From: Tricholoma matsutake
Taxonomy: Eukaryota > Basidiomycota > Agaricomycetes > Agaricales > Tricholomataceae
Assembly: GCA_026075535.2 (NCBI GenBank)
Contig: AP026538.1
Coordinates: 1,984,001 to 2,048,000 of the forward strand
Reading direction: 5' to 3'
DNA length: 64,000 nt
The translations under genes and the position numbers were made by a program. Of the stretch, positions 1-11,033 are shown piece after piece. The number at the start of each line of letters is the position of its first letter. The first letter of the stretch is position 1. The notes under the pieces were generated by a model. It was not told where the DNA came from and did no database searches. It saw only the letters and a list, made by a program, of their open reading frames with translations.

Positions 1-936
1 ATGAAATGCTCTGGTCAATGCACGTCAGGTGTTTTTGGCCAAGGTTCACACCAAAACCATGTCAAAAGAAGAGTTTCGCAATTGGACTGCCATGCTCAAG
101 GTGCTAAATATATCTATCGATCAGGAAGAGGCCACGGAGGAACCTCTGGTCATCAAGCAGATCGTCGAGAAGAGGAAGGCAGACGAGATGGACAAGGAGG
201 AGGAAGGTGAGGATGAGCTTGATGAGGAGCCCATGGTCGCAAAGTGGGTATGGATAGAGGAAGGTGATCTGATCACATTCCATGGGCTGGTAAGTCCTCG
301 TTTTCTTTTGATATCATTCAGACTAATCAGGCTTTCAATATTGCTTTAGTGTGATCGTTGCACAGGACTGAGGACATCTCAGGAATGCATCATCAAGGAG
401 GGCACCCCAAAGTGCAAGTGATACACACCCAAGGGCTTCAGGGGTGTTACTGGGAGGGAGTGTCGAGGCGAGGACTCCAATGAGGCGAGTCAAGGAAAAA
501 GGCGGGCTCTAAACGAGCTACAAAGGTTACTGGGGAGTCAATGGAGGTGTCAACTCCAAGACATAGTAAGTGATCCTTCTCAATAACAATTGTAATTGCT
601 AATCTGTATGATTACTTAGTGATATGCATTCGGGCTATCCAGCCTATCGAGAATGTGGAGGCTGGGCCCTCAAAAGTTGATGAGCGCCCAAAATGAACAG
701 TGAAGGCGAAGATGAAGTCGGCTGAGAAGGAGAAGGGGAAGGGAAAGGTGAGAGAATGAGAGATCAAACCCAAGGTTGCAGGTGCAGTCGAGGAGGAGAT
801 GACAGCGTCAGATGCAGCATGACTCCAGTGTCAGTATCTCACAGAAGTCCTGGTGCACAAAAAGTTGGAAGTGGAAGGAGATCAAGGTTTTGGAGAAAAA
901 GTGGGAGGAATCCCAGAAGAAGTTTGTTCTATTGTT
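1..936 (+). pseudogene. Broken repeat-associated hypothetical gene with Cys cluster
   Basis: An open frame begins near position 29. It encodes a short segment with the phrase MSKEEFRNWTAM, an acidic Asp/Glu/Lys-rich stretch, and a WVWIEEGD block. A canonical intron fits 290-349 (GTAAGT at the start, TTTAG at the end). The frame then encodes a cysteine cluster, CDRC...CIIKEGTPKC, before a TGA at about 419. A second intron-like stretch fits 566-619 (GTAAGT...TTAG). Similar Cys-cluster proteins are, from memory, common as lineage-expanded families in agaricomycete genomes and often sit in repeats. No function is known to me. The 5' end may lie outside the window, and the stop codons mark it as dead. 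Confidence 0.45.
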
Positions 937-1260
937 TTAATTTTATCGTTTTTGTTGTCTGAGCGAGATAAGTTTGAAATGAGAAATATTGCATACAATC
1001 AAAGCCAAGAAATGTAAGATATATGTGAAAAAAATACATAGGAGAGAAAAGGCAAAAGAAAGTAAGACGGATGATTTATCAAAATGAGACATAGGGGAAA
1101 GGCTCAGAACTCCTTCATAGCTGAAAAACCCCATAGAGGTTGCACAAACATGTTTTGAACAATATCGCGACTTGTAATAGTACACTGTTATAAGATCAAG
1201 AGTTTGTTTCAATATCGCAAGTAAGGAAAATAAAAGGAAAATGCTCTGTTCATCTTCATC
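937..1260. other. AT-rich stretch without a recognised gene
   Basis: This is the junction between the broken gene on the left and the 3' end of Gypsy element A. I expected a minus-strand 3' LTR matching 9,862-11,033 but found no convincing copy, so the LTR is probably deleted or highly diverged. A minus-strand open frame here is only the read-through of the A integrase frame. Confidence 0.4.
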
Positions 1261-2215
1261 GAGGTCAGGAATACCTTCGTCAACATCTCCATCGACATCC
1301 AATGTTGTTCAAAGTTGTTCAAGCCAACAATCGTCGATATCGAAGAAGTTTGGAGGAAGGGGAATCGATTTTCATGCTAGATATGGTAGAACTCAGAAAG
1401 CAGCTACTGGTCAATGAAGAACTGAACCATTGAGCTCACAAAGAATATAAGCACCACCGTAGTTTCATGTGATAACAATGAGTGGGCCAAGATATTGAGC
1501 TCGCATTTTTTGATTAAGGGCTTTCTCGATCTGTGTGTTTTGCATGAGTATGAGGTCACCTTTTTTGAAATTGTAGTCTCAAATCGTTTGCTTGTGAACT
1601 TCTTTGAAGCGTTTTGCAGCTTCTTGTCAAGCAGTGTAGACTCTAGACTAGAGTACTTCGAGATCATTCAAACATTTCTGTAGTGCAATAGCGCGTTGGG
1701 CAATGAGATCGGTGGAGGAAAGTATTGAGTTGGGTGGTGGCTGTAGATATGTCGCTTCTGAGATGTTGAGAGGGATGAGTGGATGAGAACCTGTGATCAC
1801 AAAATAGGGCAAACTGCCCATTCATTTCCAAACTGTTACCCATTCTGCCCAAAAGACTGAGTAGGTCCCAACCAACCATTGAGTTTGATCGTCATTGATG
1901 GCCTTGTAGAGTGACTGCCATACATCAAAGTGGGCTCATTCGACGAGGCCATTGGCACGAGAATTGTAGCCACTTATCTGAATGTGATTGATATGATAGC
2001 ACTTCACCAAGTATTCAAGAGCAGCAACAAATGCTGGGCTGTTGTCAGTAATGATTTCATAAAGTGAGCCCCATTGACAAATGATTTCTCCAAAGATCCA
2101 ATCGCCGATGGTCTTTGCTGTTTCATTGTGAAGCATCCTGAATTCCAGCCAGTACGATATCAAACATTGACCTTGTACTATATAGTGATATCCACCAGAA
2201 GGTGGCATGTGCATT
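1260..2215 (-). pseudogene. Element A integrase, C-terminal part of Pol
   Basis: The minus-strand frame from about 2,214 downward encodes a GDWIFGEIICQWGS block, the segment TDNSPAFVAALEYLV with the second catalytic Asp, and GYNSRANGLVE, which holds the catalytic Glu. Beyond about 1,930 the frame continues through the integrase C-terminal region (blocks such as GDLILMQN and KMRAQYLGPLIVI), ending in an acidic tail near 1,260. Several TGA and TAG codons interrupt it. The architecture is that of fungal Ty3/Gypsy integrases without an obvious chromodomain. It was part of one Pol frame with the RNase H block to its right. Confidence 0.7.
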
Positions 2216-3798
2216 GTATCAATGTAGACTTTTCCAAATAGAGGGGCAGGGGTGGCAATGATTGGTGGAATAAGGAGATTTTGAGTCTGTCACAACTGAC
2301 AGTAATGGCACATTTAGATGTACCATGTGATATTGGCTTTCAGGTTGGGCCACCAGAATCGTAGGGCAATGTGAGATTTCATGGCAAAGATCATTTTGTG
2401 TCCAATATGTCATGCAATGACCAGATAATATCGATGCAACATTCTGGGATTGCAATGATCTTGTGTTCTCCATGATGATCTTTTCGCCATAGTTTTCCAG
2501 AATCTATGAAGAACTCGGTGCAATATTGCATGAAGGTAGCATACTCAGTGTCTGATAGATTTGGGGGTCACATCATATCATCTAACCATCTATGAACGAG
2601 CAGTAATTGTTCGTCTTCTTTCTTTGCTTTGTCCAATTGAGGTATGTCTTCATATGAAACATCCTCCCCCTTACTGAAATCTGAGGCTTGGGCAAAAGTG
2701 GGATAAGTCGTGTGAGAGGGGAAAGGTTGAATCGAAATTGGGTTGATTTGGTGAATGAAACCATGTAGTTTGTTGATCCAGTTGCCAAATTCTTCTTCTA
2801 CTTTGATATCATCATCTTCGGTTTGTTGAGGACATCGCGAAAGACCATCCAGCCCATGGTGCATACCTGCAACATGAACTACCATGAAGTGGAATGTTAG
2901 AATTGAAACAATCTATCAGTTGTTGCTAGCACTAGGCACAATATAGGGATTTGAGAGCATGCCTTTGATACATATACCTCGCATCAACCTCGACGATAAG
3001 GTTGTGTACCCCTATCAAATATAAACGAAGTGCCCCAAGAGCTCGATATAGACCATAAAGTTTGAGTTTCAGTTGCAAAAACTGCAATTTGCGGTCGTTA
3101 AGTGTGATTGAGCCAAATCGACTGTAGTATCATTTTCGAGGATTATCGCGGTCACATTGTGCTAGGAAATAGCTGATCACGATGCTCAATGTGTCAACTG
3201 CAAGGATGACTGGGGCATTCAATGTATAGTCGATTGCTCAAATCGCTGGCGAGTTTAGGAGTGTTTGCTTGAGATCTTGCGCTGCTACCTGAGATGGGCC
3301 GAATTTGAAGGGCACATCTTTTTGAGTAAGGTTGATTAGTGCAGCTGCTTGATGTGCGAAACTCTGAATAAAAATTTGACAAACTCCAATTGTTCCTAAG
3401 AATGCCTTAACTTCCATGAGTGTACGACATGGACCCCACTTCTGAATCTTATCAATATGTGTCAGATCAGCCATTCAACCTTGAATATTGCATTGATGAC
3501 CTAAAATAGTTATTTCGGGGACACAAGCAAATAACATTGGTCCTGAGAACATCCCACCACAATACTTCATGTGCTGGATGATGCAATTCAGGTTCTTGAA
3601 ATGCTCCCATATGAATCATCGAATGCCTGAGTTGTCAGCAATCATTTTGTAAGACCCACCAATCATTCAATATTCTGATTTTGGACCCTTCACTGGTGTG
3701 TCATCAATATAAGGGATCGTGATATGAGGGACTTCGGGGTGTAGGATGAAAGTGACGTTGTTGTGTAAGATTGGAACTGAGTTCATCCAACCCATTGG
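2216..3798 (-). pseudogene. Element A RT (catalytic half) and RNase H
   Basis: The part nearest 3,798 encodes PMGWMNSVPILHNNVTFIL and then IPYIDDTPVKGP, where YIDD is the catalytic box of reverse transcriptase. Further on come the connection block (KAFLGTIGVCQIFIQSFA, near 3,400) and RNase H-like sequence, ending with a GLDGLSRCPQ-type junction before integrase near 2,850. TGA and TAG codons are scattered throughout. The upstream half of the same RT lies on the far side of the insertion, from 6,311 rightward. Confidence 0.7.
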
Positions 3799-3825
3799 GT
3801 CTGTAATTTACCCTCCCCCACCTAT

Positions 3826-3975
3826 TCTGGTCGGAGTCCAGTTATTTCGGTTGGAGTCCAGTTATTCCAGTCAGAGTCCAGTTATTCCAGTTGGAGTCCA
3901 GTTATTCCAGTTGGAGTCCAGTTATTCCAATTGGAGTCCAGTTATTCTGGTCAGAGTCCAGTTATTCCGGTTATT
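3826..3975. repeat. 20-bp tandem repeat just inside the left inverted repeat
   Basis: The unit GTTATTCCAGTTGGAGTCCA repeats about seven times with single-base variants. The right end of the same element has shorter ATTCCGG/ATTCCAG repeats at 6,076-6,125 and 6,228-6,265. Subterminal repeats of this kind in DNA transposons are often transposase-binding sites; that role is inferred here. Confidence 0.8.
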
Positions 3976-4085
3976 CCGACCAGATTCTGGTTACTCCAGA
4001 TGCTCAACTTAGAGTATATACCCTAATGGATAGTCAAATTTCAAGTCTTAAGTTGTCAAAGTGCCTACAAAATATATTTGTGCAG

Positions 4086-4170
4086 AGTAAGGATTGAACT
4101 CAAGACATCTTGATTAGAGTGATCACATGACAAACCAAACATGTGTGCTTAACCAGTTGAGCCACAGGAG
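4086..4170 (-). repeat. tRNA-like arm, left side of the 2.5-kb element
   Basis: On the minus strand this contains TGGCTCAACTGG, which matches a Pol III A box, and GAGTTCAATCC about 55 bases later, which matches a B box. The acceptor ends do not pair well, so it is not called a tRNA gene. It points outward toward the left end of the element, mirroring the copy at 5,971. Confidence 0.5.
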
Positions 4171-4254
4171 AATTATTAGATAGTAATATAATGTTTATTC
4201 ATGACACTCTAATTTTTTTCGGAGTAGTGAAAGATCAAATTTTTTAATTAACCA

Positions 4255-4520
4255 CATCCCTCACATTGAATGCGAGGGAGTGGGGATGATTGTGATTACA
4301 TAGATAAACAAAAAATCCTCCCTCTCACAAGATGCAAGAGGGAGTTTTATTTATATACATAAAAAGCTAACCCCTCACACCAAACGTGAGGGGGGAGGTA
4401 AAAACATGAAGAAAAAAATCCCTCCCCCATGCAAAATGGGGGAGGGGGGGCACAATACTAATAAATAATTAAAAGTACAAAAAAAATCCCTCCCCACACA
4501 AAGTGCAGGGGAGGGGGAGG
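4255..4520. repeat. Series of GC-rich hairpins
   Basis: At least four, apparently five, inverted repeats follow one another about 55-60 bases apart. Each has a C-rich left arm and a G-rich right arm: for example CCCTC...GAGGG near 4,258, CTCCCTCTC...AGAGGGAG near 4,318, CCCCTCAC...GTGAGGGG near 4,373 and CCCTCCCCCAT...ATGGGGGAGGG near 4,422. They are separated by A-rich spacers. A related series is found in the element at 11,564. Confidence 0.65.
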
Positions 4521-4545
4521 GGACACGACCCCACTGTTGTCTGTC

Positions 4546-4945
4546 CTTCCACCCATGATCCACCCCACGAGCAGTTGCTTGTGAGGCTGGGGGTAGGTGG
4601 CTTGTCATCATTGTCCTTCCACCCACAATCCACCCCATGAGCAGTTGCTCATGAGGCTGGGGGCAGGTGGTGCATTGTCATCTCCTATCCCTGCACCTGG
4701 GCACCGTTCCACCCACATTCCACCCCACAAGCAGTTGCTCGTGAGGCTGGGGGTGGGTGGCTTGTTGTCATTGTCGTTCCACCCATGATCCACCCCACAA
4801 GCAGTTGCTCATGAGGCTGGGGGCGGGTGGTGTGTCATTGTCATCTCCTGTCCCTGTGCCTGGGTGTCATTCTACCCACAATTCACCCCACAAGCAGTTG
4901 CTTGTGAGGCTGCGGGTGGGTGGCTTGTTGTCATTCATTGCTGTC
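4546..4945. repeat. Tandem array with CCACCC...AGCAGTTGCT units
   Basis: Five units recur at about 4,546, 4,618, 4,707, 4,778 and 4,873, so spacing alternates between roughly 70 and 90 bases. Each contains CCACCC, a palindromic GAGCAGTTGCTC-type core and GAGGCTGGGGG. Short open frames across it are by-products of the repeat. Confidence 0.7.
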
Positions 4946-4972
4946 GTCCCCTGTCTGGATTTCTGTTTTTTT

Positions 4973-4980
4973 CTTTTTTT

Positions 4981-5011
<31 letters not shown>

Positions 5012-5017
5012 GGGGGG
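4973..5017. repeat. T-tract followed by a 27-G homopolymer
   Basis: A run of T with one C interruption ends at 4,990 and is followed directly by 27 consecutive G (4,991-5,017). Such a tract can form G-quadruplexes and is prone to polymerase slippage, so its true length is uncertain. Confidence 0.85.
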
Positions 5018-5169
5018 TTGGGGCATGAGTACAGAGGTTGGTGGGTGCTTACTAGGCAGGTACCCCCCTTCTGGGGTCTCCTGGCCCTCCTCTGCACCCT
5101 CCTAGCCCGTGTCAACAGCCTCACATCCCATTTGAATGGGGAGGAGGGGATCGGGTGGGCGTCGGCATG

Positions 5170-5740
5170 GGTTGCGCATTTTTCATCGTGGCAGGTCATC
5201 CCCAGTAGTATACAACCTAAAAAGCAATAAATTACAATTAGTCGATTTATAAAAACAAAAAGAAATAAGAAAAACTTATCTATGGCCCAAATGACATTGC
5301 CATCATTTGGGCCTGCGTTCCATCCAGTTGGCTCATGTTTTTCATCGTGGCAGGTCATCCCCAGTAGTATACAACCTAATTACAATTAGTTCATTGATAA
5401 AAAGAAAAAGAAAAAAGAAAAAACAACTTATCTATGGCCCAAATGATGGCAACATCGTTTGGGCCCCTGTTCCATCTGGCAGTAGAGTAGAACCTATAAA
5501 ACAAAAGAAACAAGTTAGTTAGTTTATAAAAAGAAAAAGCAAACAAAAAAAACTTACTTAGGGCCCAAACGATGTGATCTGCATTGTTTGGGCCTGTGTT
5601 CTGTCCAATCACATTGTTTGGGCCCATGTTATGTCTGGCAGTCGAATAGAACCTATAAAACAAATGAAACAAGTTAGTTAGTATGAAAAAACAAGAAGCA
5701 AATGAAAAAAAAACATACTTAGGCCCCACGTTCCATCCAG
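5170..5740. repeat. About 150-bp tandem array with GCCCAAA/TTTGGGC hairpins
   Basis: Four decaying units share the phrases CAGTAGTATACAACCTA or GTAGAACCTATAAAAC, a purine-rich A/G stretch, and GGCCCAAATGA...TCATTTGGGCC-type inverted repeats (for example 5,284-5,313 and 5,439-5,465). Two units near 5,180 and 5,340 are the most alike. It lies wholly inside the 2.5-kb element. Confidence 0.65.
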
Positions 5741-5970
5741 TCAGCTCGTTTGAAGGTGGTGGTGATGGTGGTGGGCGCACACGCAGTGGTGGTGGTAGAG
5801 TGGAGAGGAGGAGGAGGCAGTGTTGGCAACAGTGGTGGTGGTGGTTGTGAGCTGGCAGTCACATGTCACATGTCATGTGTATGCATACTTATTAATTATT
5901 CTGTTAATGGCTGTGATTAACTACATACCTTGGTTGGGTAATAAAAGTATTAAATGTATGCCCAAGAATA

Positions 5971-6045
5971 ATTGCTTGGTAGCTCAGTGGTTAAGCATGC
6001 TGTTATGTGTGCAGACCCAAGGTTGAGTGTTCAATTCTTGATGTG
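5971..6045 (+). repeat. tRNA-like arm, right side of the 2.5-kb element
   Basis: TAGCTCAGTGG (A-box-like) is followed about 40 bases later by GTGTTCAATTC (B-box-like). The order and spacing resemble a tRNA-derived Pol III promoter, but a full cloverleaf does not form. It points outward toward the right end of the element. Confidence 0.5.
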
Positions 6046-6310
6046 TGTCGAACTTTTATTTGGGAAAGCACGTGCATTCCGATTATTCCAGTTAGTCTGG
6101 TTATTCCTGTTATTCCGGTTGTGATGAGTCCAGTCAGATTCCAGGGATTCCGAGTGTAAATTGGATCCTTATTCCAACCAGAATTGTGCTGCATAGGGAA
6201 AACTACATACAAAAAAAATTCCACTGGATTCCAGAAATTCCAGAAATTCCAGCCGGACAAACCAGAATCCAACCGGAATAGGTGGGGGAGTGTAAAGTAC
6301 TCCCCATTGG

Positions 6311-8320
6311 TAGGGTGACAATTTGAAGTGCACTGAATGGGGTCTGGAAAGTCATTAGATCTCGAGAAGATTCAGCCACAAGCCTTTCATTGAATGTGAC
6401 ATATAAATCCAACATCCCTCCACAAGCGCATCCCCCAAACTGTTCAGCTAAATGCTCGGGGATTGGGATAACACCTGAGTGCTGAATCATAACTTGGTTT
6501 AGCAGTTCAAGACTGTGGACTATTTGGAGCAATTTTGCATCTTTCTTCACAACGCAAAACCATTGTGATCGGTATGACAAGTTCAACAACTTGTAGACTC
6601 CTCCTTCAATCTTCTTTTTCAGCATTTTGCAGATCTGTTCATACAAACCAGGTGGTATGGGGATATTGTGTTCGACCCAAGGAGTGTGAGGGATGACTGG
6701 GAACTCAATAGGGGGAAAGAAATTGGGTCGAAACCTTCCTCATTCATTTTCTGTCCATGTGAACCCCACTTGCTGGTTTCGAATGAAGTCATGCATGAGA
6801 TCTCGTTCTTGAGGCCATAGAAAATTGCCTGGATGATTTTGATTGATGATGTTTTTGCATTCGAGGTTATATCGGGGAGTTGGTTTGAATATCGGAGGAC
6901 AGGGATTTAGTGGAGGCATGTCTTTGAGGGGATCGCCCTCGAAGTCGACATTGATCAGGTAGTTTGGCCACGATTGGACGGACCTTCTGTGCAACTGGTT
7001 TATACTTCTTCTTCATCAATAAATAACTAGACTGCCGATTGTCAGAAGTAACTGAGGAAGGGGAAACATACGGTGAAGAAGTTTGCATAGGTTTGAACAC
7101 CATCAAGGCGTTTCAAGGAACGTGGAACTCATCGCATGCAGATAAATATAAGTCAGAAAGTGTTGCAGATAATTCTTTGGAGGAGTCGATTTCGGGGATA
7201 TTTGCAGTGCATTCGATAAATATAGAGGAGTCAGAAGAGTCGAATGAGATAATGAAAGCGCACTGTTCTGAAATTTCATTCTCTAGCACTGAAAATCCTC
7301 ATGAACTACTTTTCGATGACAATGCGATCTAGGGATCAAAGGAATGGTAGCGGTCCGAGTTGAGTTCAGATTGCAGATTGAGATCGTTTGGGCTTCATTC
7401 CAATAATTTCTGATGACGCTTTCCATTAAGACATCGAATGGTCATCTGAGTAGAATATCATAAGCTGGGTCCTGAATAACATGTATCTGCATGTATAGGG
7501 TGACTCCAATGAGATCGCAAGGCACATTGCATGCTAAACGGAGTGTTTCATCCACAGTGCTGTTGGCAGACTGCATTGGAAGCCAAATTGAGGAGTTGTA
7601 TGCTAGACTGAGTTCATGACAGACATCTTCAGCCATCAATATGATCAAGGAACCGGGATTGATGATGCTTTCTACCTGGTTGTTACCCTGAACATCCATA
7701 ATAACTGATCTAATCGAGGAAGTTTCTTTAGTGACAACAAATGGCTGAGGAATTTCACTGGGTCAAAGATTGCTAATATATGTCTCGTAGGGGTCTGGCA
7801 CAATAATTGTGTCAGGACTGAACATGTTCGTGGTGTTGTTTCCAGTTTGTGGTACCCATTTTAATGTGACCTGTTCTCTCCATTTCATTTGAACCTCAGG
7901 TGAAAGTGAGAGTAGTTCTTCCGATGTAAGCATGGTGATTGGCATCTTCATCAAGCACGAAAAAATATTGTGGGCCTGTGTCACATACGATGGTCTGTCT
8001 TTCTCCTTACCCTTCGATGCACCAGCAAAGTTCCTTTTGTGTGGTGGCAAATAGGCATTCTCCCTGACCGATGCATATGGGTGTACTGAGGTTTGCATTG
8101 GGGGTATGGTGGTCGATGATGAAGTGGTCAATGCAGGAGAAGTCGATATTGATGCCAATGTTGGAGCCGTAGTTGAAGTCAAAGGGTTGACCATTGTCGA
8201 TGAAGATGTCAAGGGTGCAGGTACTGGAGCAGTAGATGTCAAAGATGCAGGAACAGGGATTGTCGTGGCCAGAACCAGACTTCGAACCTCTTTGTTCGGA
8301 TGCAAAAATGGTCAACCACT
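6311..8320 (-). pseudogene. Element A protease region and RT N-terminal half
   Basis: The minus strand near 7,700-7,450 encodes a protease-like block in which the usual acidic residue is Asn (IINPGSLIILMAEDVC), then LQSAN-like sequence and HVIQDPAYDILL. Near 6,990-6,740 come the pre-RT blocks (ECKNIINQNHPGNFLWPQER). At 6,646-6,311 is the RT finger region, ending TLPMG at the insertion point. Frame breaks occur between the blocks. A plus-strand frame at 7,039-7,332 is antisense to this region and is not considered a gene. Confidence 0.65.
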
Positions 8321-9778
8321 TCAAAGTGCAAATATCTCTTGCTCGAGAGCCACTATTCTATCTTCGGAGTCAGCTGTCAACGTCAAGTTATGATAAATTC
8401 CTTTTGTTTCTGATCCCGATGTAGAAACTGCATCGGACTCCATTATCGAAGTGATCGCAGCCAAGGTTGAATTAGTTGAAGTCAAAAGTGCCAATGGTGC
8501 GATGGTGAACAAAAGTGTGGCTGCTGGTGTTGTGTCTGGGTTCTGTTTCCACCATTCATCAATGTGTTCCTTGATAAACCTGCCAGGAATACTTTGAGGG
8601 GTAAATTGTCCATTTGGAAGTATGATCTTTCCTTCTGCATTTCACTTACACTTTCCTTTGTTCAAGTACGACTGACAAACCAAACAGTCAGGGATCAAAT
8701 GTCCCAATAAACCACAAAATATGCAAAGAAGTGTGTTGATGTGTGCCTGTCTGTCTGCCAAATTAGCGTGAGGAGATTTAGTACCTGAAATATGCATAGT
8801 GATTGTGCTAGCAAATCGTTCAAACATTGTGTTTATATCTTCAGCTTTGATCGTAATAGCTCCGGGTGATGAGGTGATCATATTTCCGATGTTTGATGTC
8901 AAGTGCGATGAAGAAGTCGATTGGTGTATTACCGAGTTCAATGTGTTAGAGCCTGCTAGTATGAATTTTGCCGCATCATGAATGTCATTGAGCAGATATG
9001 GATCATTGGGATAATGGTTGGGGAATTTGAGTTCAAGCTGTCGAGCAATTTGAGTCCATAAGCTGGGTTGGAATCCTCAAACATAAGCTCTGCTTTGCTT
9101 GGCTTCTGAGATCCTATTCTTTGCTCACAAAAAGTGAGTAATGTTGTAGAACACCTGATAATACATTCCTAGATTGTTTGTGTTGAATATCCCAACACGC
9201 AGCTGTTCTCCCACTAATTTGTCCATGTCCGATATGCTCCACTTGCATTCGTCTTCCGAGCCAGGATAGAGTTTATGTACTGCCATTCAAAATTTGTTGA
9301 ATGAAGTGCCTGGCTGATATTCTGGAAGCAATTCCCAGAGTTTGGAAGAGTCAATGTCAAGGTAGCAACAAGCGTGTTTCTTCATCAGGTTCAATTCAGT
9401 GACGCCGCAGGTCAGAAACAATAATTCAAGCTCTTCGAAGTATCGTCGGAGCTCTCAAGGTTGAGTAGGGTCAAATTTCGGAGCGGTCAAATGACCACAA
9501 GCTGGCATAGCAGTCTGTGTAGTCATGAATGCGATGACCCTAGGGGTAGGGGTTAAGACTTGTGTAAAGGATGGTAGAGGTGTCGAAGTTGTTGGAAGGA
9601 TGAATGAAGAGGTTGATGATGAGGACAAAGAAGTAGATGATGATGTTGAAGGCAATGAGATAGGTGAAGGAAATAGTCTACAGTGAGTAGATTCTGCTTT
9701 GGAAACAGGAATTAGAATATCTCCCAATTGTTTGAGAGATTTGAAGGCATGGTGAGTATCAATACAAAGGTTTCTCAC
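8321..9778 (-). pseudogene. Element A Gag
   Basis: The frame includes a Ser/Thr-rich leader followed by the segment LTAPKFDPTQP, then, after a TGA, ELRRYFEELELLF, which is typical of the N-terminal Gag region in fungal Gypsy elements. A zinc knuckle, CIFCGLLGHLIPDC (CX2CX4HX4C), lies near 8,700. Several stop codons, mostly TGA where Arg or Trp is expected, interrupt the frame. Confidence 0.65.
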
Positions 9779-9861
9779 TTGTGTTGGCCTAAGCTGAGGA
9801 AGTCAAGATTGGTCTGACAATGAAATGATTCAGAATCCCTTGTGGTGGGCTCCAAAAATGA

Positions 9862-11033
9862 TGATACTTAACTCAGGAAAACCACCAAAACAGCTGATGA
9901 GGCAACCAATGATATTTGCACGAGTCAGAGGAAGGGTGCGAGATGTTCTGAATGTTCATGGTCCAAGCTATGGGAAGGCAACTAGTTGGTACTAGTCATA
10001 AAGGTAGTTCTATAAGAGAGGAAGGTGTTTGGCATGGTTTGATGGAGTATTGATCAATGTTGAAGACGATTGATGATATTGATGGCAAATGATGTTTATT
10101 GTCAATGGTCAATGTGTGAATTCTGAGGACCTTTTGATAGGTCGATAGTATACGAAGGCTATACCAATGGCTATGAAGTGTCGGGATGGTGCTAATGATG
10201 AGAGGGTTGAAAGAGGATTGAGGACAAGGATGATCACAGAGGTTTCTCATCAATCGAGAAAACTCATAGAAGCTTAAATTGTTTTAGAGGATAGATCGGA
10301 TTCTTAGAACTCTATACGAGGTGGTATGTGAAGACAATTCCTTGTATTTTCCAGTATATACTACAGAGTTTTATATGTTATAAAGAAACTTCCTAAAATG
10401 GTATAAGAAACATGTGTAGAACATGAGGCAAAAGATATGAGTTAAGATACAAGGCCAAAAGGAGACTGGAATCCAAACAAGAAAGAGATATATCATATGA
10501 TGAAGGAGTAATAAAGGGTATAGAACTAAAATGAGACTGTCCTTTGTGTATAAACCGCACTAAGTCTCACAATAATCCATCCAGTGGGTTCTGTACAGGA
10601 TAGGGACTTGGAACAAGGCTGACCTACTATCAGCAGGTTTGAGCACAAGTTAGAATACTTCCTGGCACATGGTATTCCACCATTTAGATAACAAATGCGG
10701 TGCCCGATGTCACTGATAGTCTCTTGATACCGATCGATAATGCTCGACAATGGTCGACAATGTTCGATCATGGTCGCACTTGTTCGAAGTGGATTGGGGA
10801 TGTTCGATGTTTGTTCAGAGGGATCTTGGGGGCTTTTGAGGTAGTCCTAAGGCTGTGTGGTGTGGTTTCTCAGTACGATCAATGTCACTGGTGATGTTTC
10901 AATGCAGTCGATATGATATTGCCATTGATAGACTGGGTCACGCTGCGTCTGGGACATTGTAGGAGTTAGCTGATGTGATTAGAATGTGGTTGAAATGGTG
11001 AATCGGCCTTTGAGCCAAGGAGACAACCTATCA
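9862..11033 (-). repeat. 5' LTR of element A (1,172 bp)
   Basis: The left boundary is TGATGATACT and the right boundary CCTATCA (plus strand). Both termini recur in the solo LTR at 14,237-15,566. Internal phrases are also shared, for example AGAACATGAGGCAAAAG and AGACTGTCCTTT. To its right the sequence changes at once to a plus-strand integrase frame. Confidence 0.65.

Larger units (their letters stand above)
3799..6302. mobile_element. 2.5-kb inverted-repeat element inserted in element A RT
   Basis: The RT frame of A breaks at both ends, and the two halves rejoin around the phrase LPMG/PMGW. An 8-bp candidate target duplication CCCATTGG flanks it at 3,791-3,798 and 6,303-6,310. The termini are imperfect inverted repeats sharing the core CTCCCCCACCTATTC. 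There is no transposase frame, so it is non-autonomous. It carries tRNA-like arms, a 20-bp repeat, GC-rich hairpins and tandem arrays. An 8-bp duplication would fit the hAT superfamily, but the terminal bases are not the usual YAGNG, so the class remains open. Confidence 0.65.
1260..11033 (-). mobile_element. Ty3/Gypsy element A, degenerate, interrupted
   Basis: Reading the minus strand from right to left gives a 1,172-bp LTR (9,862-11,033), a candidate primer-binding stretch starting TGG just inside it, Gag with a zinc knuckle, protease-like, reverse transcriptase, RNase H and integrase blocks in Ty3/Gypsy order. The order protease-RT-RNase H-integrase defines the superfamily. The element carries many in-frame stops, lacks a recognisable 3' LTR, and is split in RT by a separate element at 3,799-6,302. 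It is non-functional. It lies directly against an integrase fragment of a plus-strand Gypsy element at 11,034, which suggests A inserted into that older element. Confidence 0.8.

Noticed and set aside
1260..1300. A 3' LTR of element A with ATGTT duplication
   Set aside because: AATGTTG occurs near 1,290 but no LTR terminus or matching LTR body is present, so the match is taken as chance.
4086..6045. Two tRNA genes
   Set aside because: A and B boxes are present but the acceptor and anticodon stems do not pair, so they are called tRNA-like modules only.
7039..7332. 97-residue plus-strand frame, acidic
   Set aside because: It is antisense to the Gypsy A protease-RT spacer; the minus strand encodes known pre-RT blocks.
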